From NCBI RefSeq assembly GCF_004118155.1, contig NZ_SAIQ01000003.1, positions 372,001-436,000 of the forward strand: a stretch of DNA of 64,000 bases. The letters are read 5' to 3'. The notes under the pieces were generated by a model. The model saw only the letters and a program-made list of their open reading frames with translations. It made no database searches and was not told the origin of the DNA. The stretch is from Edaphocola flava. GTDB taxonomy: Bacteria > Bacteroidota > Bacteroidia > Chitinophagales > Chitinophagaceae. This document shows, one piece after another, positions 43,153 through 51,700 of this stretch. The translations under genes were made by a program, and so were the position numbers. The first letter of the stretch is position 1, and the number at the start of each line of letters is the position of its first letter.

Positions 43153-43953
43153 ATGGTATATTCTCAAAGACTAGCCGCCCTTTTCCCTGCTGTACTTCTG
43201 TTAGGTACCAATGCTATTGCCCAGCAAAGCAAAACCACGATAGCGTCTTATCTGCCTGCAAAAGCCGCCGCCTATACACAGGCCAGCGGCCTGCCCTATG
43301 CTTATAAGGCTGACCAGTACGGCACTACAGAGCTGATCCTGCGCTACACAGGCACATCTGGTAATTTCAGTTTTGTGTTTAACCGCATCACAGTATCATC
43401 AACCCGCTATATCGATTATAAAGACGGAGCGGTGGCGGAGCGTTATGATTTCACCAACCGCAAATGGGTAGTGGAAGAAGGAAGCCACCAACATAGCGAC
43501 ATGAAAGGCAAAGCGATAGATACCAGCATCATGCGGGAAGACAGGCTGTATGCTTTTGTATTACAAGAGCAACCTGGCGGGCAAAGTATAGAACGGGTAC
43601 AGTTCAAAGATTTCGGCAACGTAGTGTACTGGCCCGATTATGTCCTGAATCTCTGTGCTATTGAGGATGCAGACAAAGATGGCAAACCGGAGTTTTACCT
43701 TACTTATTTCGGAGATAGCGATGGCCTGGATGCCAAAGAGCTCAAACAGATTGTGTATACCATGCCCGCAAATGCACAGGACAAACTGGTAAAGTCAAAA
43801 GCTACGGCATACTACCCCGTAGATATCGGTGATGAAACCGACCCGCAAACCTATCATGAAACATTTGACCACAACTGGAAAGCCTTGCACAGAGCCATAC
43901 AGCAGAAGAGCAAGTACCTGATGTTACAGTATAAAAAGAAAAACGGAGGATAA
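43153..43953 (+). CDS. Secreted protein of unknown function (M949_RS01915-like)
   Basis: The 266-residue protein has a signal peptide ending near AIAQQ (about residue 23). The mature part is beta-rich, with a YKDGAVAERYDF segment and a DADKDGKPEFYLTY element that looks like an exported calcium- or FG-GAP-type loop. It resembles the exported family that databases call 'M949_RS01915 surface polysaccharide biosynthesis', but I cannot verify this and the name itself rests on one organism. The basic C-terminus (KKKNGG) is not a T9SS domain. It ends at the bidirectional hairpin at 43957-43980. Confidence 0.55.
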   Translation: MVYSQRLAALFPAVLLLGTNAIAQQSKTTIASYLPAKAAAYTQASGLPYAYKADQYGTTELILRYTGTSGNFSFVFNRITVSSTRYIDYKDGAVAERYDFTNRKWVVEEGSHQHSDMKGKAIDTSIMREDRLYAFVLQEQPGGQSIERVQFKDFGNVVYWPDYVLNLCAIEDADKDGKPEFYLTYFGDSDGLDAKELKQIVYTMPANAQDKLVKSKATAYYPVDIGDETDPQTYHETFDHNWKALHRAIQQKSKYLMLQYKKKNGG

Positions 43954-43956
43954 AAA

Positions 43957-43980
43957 ATGGAGCGAAATCATTCGCTCCAT
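43957..43980. terminator. Bidirectional terminator
   Basis: Arms 43957-43966 and 43971-43980 form a perfect 10-bp stem with loop ATCA. Six A precede it, giving a T run on the minus strand for the convergent gene at 44006. Confidence 0.8.
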
Positions 43981-44005
43981 TGTACATTCAAAAGATTTAT
44001 CGCAA

Positions 44006-44359
44006 TTATTTTACGGCTTCACAAGTGTATACATCATAAGACACTTGTACATCCTGTGCCTGGTCAAAATAATAAGACCAGGTTAATCCTTGCGGATCTT
44101 TCGTATCTACCACTTGATTCATAAAGCAGCTACGCTCATCCTCGGATACAAAATACAAGAAGCCTCCGATAAGGATCGGTGCCACATCGGAAATTCTTTT
44201 GTGCGCAAAAGCCGTAGTTGGCACATTTACATTGCGCAATGCGGGAAAGGCATTAACCGTTCCTGAAGCGGTGATCACAGGCTGTTCTGGCTGGCCGGCA
44301 AAAGCAATACCAGTAACAGAACATAATGAGAATGCCATAATGGCCAGACTTTTCAACAT
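44006..44359 (-). CDS. Small secreted protein, unknown
   Basis: The 117-residue protein has a clear signal peptide (MLKSLAIMAFSLCSVTG..., cleaved near IAFA-GQ at about 22). The mature 95 residues have two cysteines (ERSCFMN and YTCEAVK), which could form a disulfide, and a beta-rich GGFLYFVSEDE stretch. No family is recognised. The start is ATG 44357-44359. A longer in-frame start would add sequence overlapping the terminator of the next gene. It lies next to the CGPC pair, in the same direction, as a separate unit. Confidence 0.55.
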   Translation of the reverse strand: MLKSLAIMAFSLCSVTGIAFAGQPEQPVITASGTVNAFPALRNVNVPTTAFAHKRISDVAPILIGGFLYFVSEDERSCFMNQVVDTKDPQGLTWSYYFDQAQDVQVSYDVYTCEAVK

Positions 44360-44388
44360 ATTAGAGAGGAGACAAAATACAAACAAAA

Positions 44389-44410
44389 ACCGCGCACCTG
44401 GGTGCGCGGT
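44389..44410 (-). terminator. Terminator of the first CGPC-protein gene
   Basis: Arms 44389-44398 and 44401-44410 form a GC-rich helix (8 bp plus a CTGG loop in practice). On the minus strand TTTTTG follows. Confidence 0.8.
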
Positions 44411-44455
44411 CTCCATATACACTGCAGCAAGGCTGCAATAGATATTACTTAAGTA

Positions 44456-44914
44456 TTAAGGTTGGAATATGAGCTGTGCAGTACTCTGACAGTTTGTAGC
44501 AGGTACCCAGATAGCTTTTGTAGGTCCGGCAGGACTACAACCAGGCAGTATGGTCACATAACCATAAGTAGTAGGCAGTCCGCAAGGAGGCTGTCCTACA
44601 GTACCACCACCAGGACTGCACACAGCCGGGCCATTCAGAATTTTAGCACCCACAATTCCTTTAGGTATTGAAGGAGGATACGTACCGCCAAGGGTTGTAC
44701 TATTACCATAACTAAGGGTGGTCATAGGCGCAACCATAATGGTCGCACTGGTATAGGTCGAAGCACAAGGTCCGCACACTTCCCCACCGAATATCACACA
44801 TTGTTGTGGCCATGGGGTCTGGTTTTGGATACGCAGGCTGTATGCAGATGGGGCCTGTGCCCAGATAGCAACTGGCAGGATCATGGCCAGCAAAAAGAAA
44901 TATAACTTTTTCAT
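44456..44914 (-). CDS. Secreted Cys/Pro/Gly-rich protein with CGPC motif, paralog 1
   Basis: The 152-residue protein has a signal peptide (MKKLYFFLLAMILPVAIWAQ, residues 1-20). The mature part has cysteines at 39, 47, 50, 99, 111, 126 and 142 or close to these, including CGPC at 47-50 and a GGGTVGQPPCG turn region. It lacks a thioredoxin fold signature (no WCxxC context, no cis-Pro), so CGPC may be a disulfide or metal site. It is about 78 percent identical, by my count, to the next gene, and both 5' and 3' flanks share short matches. No family is recognised. Confidence 0.65.
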   Translation of the reverse strand: MKKLYFFLLAMILPVAIWAQAPSAYSLRIQNQTPWPQQCVIFGGEVCGPCASTYTSATIMVAPMTTLSYGNSTTLGGTYPPSIPKGIVGAKILNGPAVCSPGGGTVGQPPCGLPTTYGYVTILPGCSPAGPTKAIWVPATNCQSTAQLIFQP

Positions 44915-45049
44915 AAAAATTTAGAGGAGTTAAATGTGTAAAAATAGTGTGTATTAAACCGGTACATTGCAAGGCAATCGGTGGTGCCCGTTTTGTTCAC
45001 AGCATGAGGTTTCCATATACACTAATTCCAAATTTGAAATATCTGGTCA

Positions 45050-45508
45050 TTATGGCTGGAAAATCAGCTGCGCAGGAAGCTCGCAGTTCTGAGCAGGTAT
45101 CCATGTTGCTTTGGTAGGTCCGGCAGGAGTACAACCCGGCACTATGGTAACATAACCATATGAAGGTGGTAAACCACAAGGAGGCTGGCCTACAGTACCG
45201 CCACCAGGGCTACATACAATTGGTCCGTTCAGGATCTTAGCCCCTACGATTCCTTTATTCATTGTTGGAGGATAACTACCGCCCAATGGTGTACTATTAG
45301 GATAGGTAATAGTACTCATCGGTGCAATAGTCAATGTAACGCTGGCGTAAGTTGATCCGCAAGGTCCGCAAATCTCATCACCAAATATAACATATTGCTG
45401 AGGCCATGGCGTTTGATTGAGTACTCTCAGGCTGTACGCCGATGGCATTTGTGCCCACATAGCAACTGGTAGGATCATTGCTACTAAAAAGAAGTATAAC
45501 TTTTTCAT
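45050..45508 (-). CDS. Secreted Cys/Pro/Gly-rich protein with CGPC motif, paralog 2
   Basis: The 152-residue paralog of the gene at 44456 has the same length and no gaps. The signal peptide (residues 1-20), CGPC (47-50), PPCG and the late single cysteines are all kept. The extra Cys39 of paralog 1 is a Tyr here. It lies directly upstream in the same direction, so the pair is a local tandem duplication. The 385-base region upstream (45509-45893) is shared with a divergent aminotransferase gene. The function is unknown; the strong conservation of Cys and of the GGGTVGQPPCG part suggests both copies are under selection. Confidence 0.65.
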   Translation of the reverse strand: MKKLYFFLVAMILPVAMWAQMPSAYSLRVLNQTPWPQQYVIFGDEICGPCGSTYASVTLTIAPMSTITYPNSTPLGGSYPPTMNKGIVGAKILNGPIVCSPGGGTVGQPPCGLPPSYGYVTIVPGCTPAGPTKATWIPAQNCELPAQLIFQP

Positions 45509-45893
45509 GACTAAAATTTAAAGGAGTAAAAAATTTTTGTTTAGCTATACCGGCCAGCTACAAGGCAACTGGTTTTTCGGGTGATGAATAATGCCTACTC
45601 GTTTCCACGGGTTTTCGGCTTTGCCCGTTCTGTTCACAGAGAAGATTTTTATTTTATTCACACAATTGAGAAGTTGAAGTTAAAATGATTTTTCAAAAAA
45701 AAGAACATTTTTAAAAAATAAATTACACAAATGTGAAAAATATACAATGCAGGTATACAATGCAGTACATATAATAATGACTCAACATTTACCCCATTCT
45801 GCAATAAATAATATCATAAATCAAATATGATATATACCATACCTATAGTTCATTTAAGCCTTATTTTTACTCCTTTATCTGAAAGCTCATATT
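45509..45893. other. Divergent intergenic region; no gene seen
   Basis: This 385-base AT-rich spacer lies between paralog 2 and the aminotransferase. Part of it (about 45545-45645) resembles the spacer upstream of paralog 1 (44960-45000): both have GCCCGTT[TC]TGTTCACAG. Promoters for both genes should be here, but I find no exact TAnnTTTG box. Confidence 0.4.
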
Positions 45894-47108
45894 ATGCACT
45901 ATAATTTCGATGAGATCATTGATCGCAAAGGCACAAACAGTGTCAGCTTTGAAGGCTGGAAAGGCTATATGTTTGACACCAACGGAGATAAACCTTTCCC
46001 GTTTAAAGAAGAAGAATATATTAGAATGTGGGTAGCGGATATGGATTTTGCAACGCCTCCGGAAATACTGGATGCGATCAGAGCCCGACTGGACAGACAG
46101 ATCCTGGGCTACACCCTGATCTTTGATCCCGCCTATTTCGATACCCTGAAACAATGGTTCCTGAAAAGGTATCAATGGACAATCAATACCGATCATATCG
46201 TCACCGCCCCTGGTGTAGTGCCTGCACTCAATCGCTTAGTCAATCTGCTGACCGGCGCAGGAGATAGTATCCTGATCAATACGCCATCCTATACCCCATT
46301 CAAAACGGCAGGAGATATCAACAACCGTACAGTGTATTACAGTTCACTGATGTGGGTAAATAATGCTTACGAACTGAATTTTGAAGATATCAGACAGCAA
46401 CTGGATGATCCTGAAAAAAACATTAAAGTATTTATCTTCTGCAATCCCCATAACCCGACTGGCAGGGTCTGGACAGAAACAGAACTGCGTAAAATCGGTG
46501 AAATATGCCAGGAGCGCAATATCTGGCTGATCTCTGATGAGATTCATTGTGACCTGCTCCGTAAAGGTATCCGTCATACACCGCTTGCAAAACTATTTCC
46601 CGAAAATGAACGCATCATTACCTGTACCGCGCCCAGTAAGACTTTTAACCTGGCCGGCAACCTGATGTCTCATATTTTTATCCCGGATGAGCAGGTCCGC
46701 AAACAGTGGCTGGTACTGTACTTCGACCTTTTATCTCCATTAAGTGTTGCCGCAGTACAGGCTGCTTATGCGCATTGTGAAGACTGGCTCGAACAGCTGA
46801 AAGCCTACCTGGACGGCAATTTCGCGTATTTATCCGAGCAACTAAATACCTATCTGCCTGAATGTAATTTCAACATACCAGATGCTACATACCTTGCCTG
46901 GATTGACTTTTCGGCATATATACCACATATTCCATACAGCAATATTTCCGAATTCTTTGCTACAGAAGCAGGGGTATTACTAGAGGGCGGTAATATGTTT
47001 GTTGATAACGGAGATGGTTATATACGACTAAACCTGGCTTGCCCCAGATCCTTACTGGAAGAGGGTTTGAAGCGGATCATACATGCTATACAGCAGCATA
47101 TATCCTAA
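45894..47108 (+). CDS. PatB/MalY-type aminotransferase (probable cystathionine beta-lyase)
   Basis: The 404-residue fold-type I PLP enzyme has the MalY/PatB N-terminal block FDEIIDRKGTNSVSF and RMWVADMDFATPPEI (about 42-56), FCNPHNPTGRVW (about 183-194), the aspartate that holds the PLP ring nitrogen in LISDEIHCDL (about 212-221) and the Schiff-base lysine in TAPSKTFNLAG (Lys near 250). Members split C-S bonds in cystathionine or cysteine conjugates. It is a single gene. An additional role in sulfur metabolism would fit the sulfur locus at 54-59 kb, but there is no physical link. Confidence 0.88.
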   Translation: MHYNFDEIIDRKGTNSVSFEGWKGYMFDTNGDKPFPFKEEEYIRMWVADMDFATPPEILDAIRARLDRQILGYTLIFDPAYFDTLKQWFLKRYQWTINTDHIVTAPGVVPALNRLVNLLTGAGDSILINTPSYTPFKTAGDINNRTVYYSSLMWVNNAYELNFEDIRQQLDDPEKNIKVFIFCNPHNPTGRVWTETELRKIGEICQERNIWLISDEIHCDLLRKGIRHTPLAKLFPENERIITCTAPSKTFNLAGNLMSHIFIPDEQVRKQWLVLYFDLLSPLSVAAVQAAYAHCEDWLEQLKAYLDGNFAYLSEQLNTYLPECNFNIPDATYLAWIDFSAYIPHIPYSNISEFFATEAGVLLEGGNMFVDNGDGYIRLNLACPRSLLEEGLKRIIHAIQQHIS

Positions 47109-47192
47109 CAACAATTCAGTATATACTGATATGGTTAAAATAATTATCTCAAATCATTTTAATTAAATGTTACTTTTCTAAAAACAATGCCA

Positions 47193-47200
47193 TACCTTTG
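47193..47200 (+). promoter_or_regulatory. -7 promoter box (TACCTTTG) for tRNA-fMet
   Basis: An exact TAnnTTTG match ending 11 bases before the mature 5' end of the tRNA. Confidence 0.65.
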
Positions 47201-47211
47201 CACCCACACAG

Positions 47212-47283
<72 letters not shown>

Positions 47284-47288
47284 CAAAT

Positions 47289-47326
47289 AAAACGGTGATT
47301 GTAAATGTCTTTACAATCACCGTTTT
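47289..47326 (+). terminator. tRNA-fMet terminator, 17-bp stem
   Basis: Arms 47289-47305 and 47310-47326 are exact inverted repeats with a 4-base loop and a T run. Confidence 0.9.
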
Positions 47327-47358
47327 TCTTTTGGATCAATTCTTACGGATTACCCAAT

Positions 47359-47399
47359 AAGTACAAAGCAGATAAGTATGTCTTATCTGCTTTGTACTT
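47359..47399 (-). terminator. Terminator of the metal-efflux operon, 18-bp stem
   Basis: Arms 47359-47376 and 47382-47399 pair perfectly around TATGT. It lies 27 bases beyond the stop of the adaptor gene on the minus strand. Confidence 0.85.
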
Positions 47400-47425
47400 T
47401 AATCTAACATCGCCACAGGCAGGCG

Positions 47426-48736
47426 TTAATGCTCATGCCCGCCGGTATTGCTCATCGCTGCATTAATAAAGAACGCTCCCTTTACGACAACTTCTGTACC
47501 CGCAGGCAATTCCCTTACCGGTGTAATAGCGGTATAACCCATATCTGTAGTACCTTTCAGTACTTCTACTTTTTCAAAGTTCATACCACTACCCTGGCTT
47601 TCGGCATGTGCCGCAGCGGCCGGCTCATCTTTATGCCCATGCCCTTTCTCCCTTTCATCATGGGCATGACCATGATCATCATGTGCCTCAGCTTCTTTTG
47701 CTGTCCGGATAAAAATATAGTATTTACCATCGGCCTCTGCAATTGCTTCGGCAGGTACAGCAGAGGTCAGGAGATTATTGATACTTACCATGCCGGTAAT
47801 GTTCATACCATCGATCAGACCAGACTTATTGCCGGTTACGGTACAATGTACGGCTACGGTCTTGCTCTCATTCTCAAAAGAAGAGCCAATATTATACACC
47901 CTTGCAGTATAGGTTGTCTGTGGATTATTGGTGAGGGTAAACAATACAATCTGGCCTACTTTGATATTGGGCAGATCCCGCTCAAACACCTGCAGGTCCA
48001 GGTGTAGCAGGCCATTGTCCACAATCTCCACTACAGGAGAAGACACATCGACATAACTGCCTATAGTAGCAAACTCTTTACTGATGGTACCATTTATAGG
48101 GCTGGTCACGACCAACGCAGATCTCAGGTTGGATGCATGAACAGAAGATGGATTAATGCCCATTAATTGTATCTGTTTTTGCAGGGAGGATCTACGCGTA
48201 CGCAAGGTATTCAACTCCATCGTTGCATTTTGCAGGTTTTTAAGCGCACCGGCATTGCCTTCCGTCAGTTCCCGCTGTCTTTGTAACTCTTGCTCTGCAA
48301 GGGTTATACGGCTGCCGATCGTCAGGTATTCTTCCTGCAATTGTATGAACTGCGGATTTTCTATCGTGGCAATCACCTGCCCTTTGCGGACATAATCGCC
48401 CATTTGCACCTTAAGGCTTTTGATCACTCCCCCATACAGAGAAGTGGCATTGGCTTTATTATTATTAGGCACCCTTAGCGCACCGTTTGCTTTTATGGAT
48501 GCGGTCAGGTTTTTCTGTTCAATGCTCCCTAAAGTAATTCCGGCGGCCTTTATCTGCTCAGCAGTAAGACTGGCAATAGTTTGCACTGGTTCTTCGTGTG
48601 CGGGTTCTTTCTCCGGTGCAGCCGCTTTTGCCGCTGTTCCATGGGTATGTCCATCGCCTTCCTTATGCTGTTCACCGCAGCTGTTGAGCAGTATGATACT
48701 GCATGCTGCAAGCAATATTTTTATCTGAATGTTCAT
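47426..48736 (-). CDS. RND metal-efflux periplasmic adaptor lipoprotein (CusB/CzcB-like) with His-rich loop
   Basis: The 436-residue membrane-fusion protein links the inner-membrane pump to the outer-membrane channel. It has a lipoprotein signal (LLNSCGEQ, Cys near 20), a short His-containing stretch, a lipoyl half-motif (GALRVPNNNK and GGVIKSLKVQMGDYVRKGQVIATIENP in the usual place, core VQMGDYVRKGQ), an alpha-helical hairpin (about 140-200), a second lipoyl half and beta-barrel domain. Near residues 350-380 it has a His/Asp-rich insertion (DDHGHAHDEREKGHGH) likely to bind metal. The pump gene ends 6 bases upstream, so the two are one operon. Confidence 0.92.
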   Translation of the reverse strand: MNIQIKILLAACSIILLNSCGEQHKEGDGHTHGTAAKAAAPEKEPAHEEPVQTIASLTAEQIKAAGITLGSIEQKNLTASIKANGALRVPNNNKANATSLYGGVIKSLKVQMGDYVRKGQVIATIENPQFIQLQEEYLTIGSRITLAEQELQRQRELTEGNAGALKNLQNATMELNTLRTRRSSLQKQIQLMGINPSSVHASNLRSALVVTSPINGTISKEFATIGSYVDVSSPVVEIVDNGLLHLDLQVFERDLPNIKVGQIVLFTLTNNPQTTYTARVYNIGSSFENESKTVAVHCTVTGNKSGLIDGMNITGMVSINNLLTSAVPAEAIAEADGKYYIFIRTAKEAEAHDDHGHAHDEREKGHGHKDEPAAAAHAESQGSGMNFEKVEVLKGTTDMGYTAITPVRELPAGTEVVVKGAFFINAAMSNTGGHEH

Positions 48737-48742
48737 AGTATC

Positions 48743-51700
48743 TTATTTATTATCGTAGTAATTGATTTGTATTACAGCCTGATTGTAGAGATTCAGTGCA
48801 TCCAGGTAATTCTGTCTTATACCAATGGCCTGACTGAGGAACTGGCTTAGTTCTGCGAAGCTGATGGCACCGGAACGGTAACTGAGTGTTGCTGCTCTAA
48901 TGATTTCCTCCGACTGCTTTAGTCCTGATTGTTCATAAAATTTCAACAGGACATTATGCTTATCCAATTCAATAAGAGCTGCAGCCCTCTGCACCTCAAA
49001 CTTTTGCTCCTGGTAGGCCAGTTGCTCCTCCTGTACAGCTTTCTCCGCAGTGGCAACTTTTACGCGATTACGGTTTGCATTAGCCCCGAACAAAGGAATT
49101 GCAGCGGTAACAGAAAAGCCTGTAAAAGGATCAGGCGCCCCCCAGAGTCTCTGACTGAACACCCTGCCAGAAAACTCGGGCATATTAGTGTTTTTGTACA
49201 CCAAGATATTAGCTGATGAGATGTCTACAGTTTGCCGTTGCAAGGCAATGACCGAATGCTCGGTACGATCTGAAGACTGTAGAGACAACCTTTCTAAAGG
49301 CTTAAACAATGGCATGTATGGCACTGTTTCATTGAGCAGTATCATCAATTGCATCTGCTGCAGGTTTATCTCTCTTTTATTCTGTTCCAGAAGCGCCTGT
49401 AGCTCATGTTGTTTTGTTTCTGCCGAGATCTGATCAAGTTTTGCAGCATCTCCCGCGCGAACCCTTACAGATGCGGCATCGGCAAGATTGGTATAGACAC
49501 TATCCAACTGAAAATAGAGCAACTCCTTATCCTGAAGGTAACAGAGCTGGTAATATGCACTACGCACATCTCTCCTGATCACGGTCTGCAATACATCTTT
49601 ATTACGCTCGGCATACTTCAGTTGCTCCCGAAGGTACTCGCGCCTGGCCGCATACAAACCTGGCCAGGCAATACTTTGCGCAATACCGATCTTTAGGATA
49701 CCCTTATGATCTGAAGGCCGCAGATCTTCGTTCTCTGCAAATACACCTGTTTTAGGTATATCTGCTGCAGTCTTGACATTAAGACCTGCACTACGGATTT
49801 CTTTTTCATTAATACTCAATTGCTGATTATTGCTCAAAGCTTTATGCAGCAATTCTTCGATACTGACCCGCTTTTGCGCAGAGGCACCGGTGATGCTGAT
49901 CAGCAGCAGTAATGCGGTGGCAACAGACTTCATCATACCTGTTTTAAGATTAACTTTTGAATTAAAAATGATATACAGAAGCGGAAGGACAAATAAGGTG
50001 AGTAAAGTAGCCGTCACCAAACCACCGATCACTACAGTAGCCAGCGGTTTCTGCACCTCTGCTCCTGCACTGGTGCTGATCGCCATGGGCAGGAAGCCCA
50101 GAGAGGCTACCATTGCGGTCATCAATACCGGGCGCAAACGGGCAATGGTTCCCGCTTTCACACGTTCATGAATATCTTCCATACCATCTTTTCGGAGCTG
50201 ATTAAAGGTACCTATCAGCACAATTCCATTCAGCACTGCGACTCCGAACAAGGCTATAAAACCAATACCCGCACTGATACTAAAAGGCATTCCACGCAAC
50301 ATCAGCGCAAACACACCACCAATGGCGCTCATCGGAATAGCCGTAAAAATAAGACTGGCCTGCTTCAGCGAATTAAAGGTAAAATACAGCAGCATAAAGA
50401 TCAGCAACAGTGATACGGGCACTGCAATCATGAGGCGACCGCTGGCTTCCCGAAGATTTTCAAACTGGCCTCCATAGGTGAAGTAGTAACCGGAGGGCAA
50501 TTTTACCTTTGCTCCTAATTGTTGCTGGATATCATTTACCACACTTTGTACATCTCTTCCCGAAACATTAAAGCCGATCACGATGCGGCGCTTGCCCGCT
50601 TCGCGGCTGATCTGTGCCGGGCCCAGCTTATACCTTACAGTAGCGACCTGCGCAAGCGGGACCTGTACTCCGGTGCTGGTCGGGATCATAAGGTTACTGA
50701 CATCTTCTATACTGCTGCGATGGGCACTGTCCAGCCTTACGACCAGATCAAAGCGGCGTTCGTTTTCATAGATCTGTCCTGCACTTTTGCCCGCAAATGC
50801 AGTACTCACTACATCATTGACATCCTGTATCGTCAGCCCGTAATTCGCAATGCGTGTACGATCATATTCAATATTGATCTGCGGCAAGCCACTCACCCTT
50901 TCAATCTGCGGTGCCGTTGCCCCTTCTACAGTCTGAATGATGGCACTTACCTTTTTGGCATAAGCAGATAACGTATCTATATTTTCTCCGAATATCTTCA
51001 CCGCAACATCCTGCCGGATCCCGGTCATGAGTTCATTAAAACGCATCTGTATCGGCTGGTTCTGCTCAAAGAATACACCCGGAATCACTTCCAGTTTTTC
51101 CATGATCTTATCGGACAATTCCTCGTAACTGCGACCCGACTTCCACTCCTTCTGCGGCTTCAGCACTATGATCAGGTCAGAGGCTTCGGGTGGCATAGGA
51201 TCGGTAGGCACTTCTGCTGCCCCGGTCTTACCCACTACCATTTTCACTTCATCAAATTGTTTGATGATCCTTGATGCCTGCATGGAGGTTTCTATACTCT
51301 GGCTCAGTGAACTACCCTGCGGCAGGATACAGTGAAAGGCATAATCACCTTCCTGCAACTGCGGTATAAACTCTCCGCCCATGCGGCTGAAGAAGAAAAC
51401 AGACAAGGCAAACAGCCCGACTGCAATGCCGACAATGGTATATTTAATTTTTATGGCTTTTTGCAACAAAGGCTGGTAGATGCGCTGCAACCCATCCATC
51501 ATCCGGTCGCTGAAGTTGCGTTTATGGCTTATATTTTTAGATAAGAACAAGGCACACATCATGGGGATGTAGGTCAGCGATAAGATCAATGCACCGAAGA
51601 TGGCGAAGCCTACGGTCTGCGCCATCGGGCGAAACATCTTGCCTTCTACCCCAACCAATGTAAGAATGGGAATGTATACAATCAGGATAATGATCTCTCC

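Noticed and set aside
44456-45508. CGPC proteins as thioredoxins
   Set aside because: The motif lacks the W before CGPC, the cis-proline loop and the length and pattern of the Trx fold. Only the four residues match.
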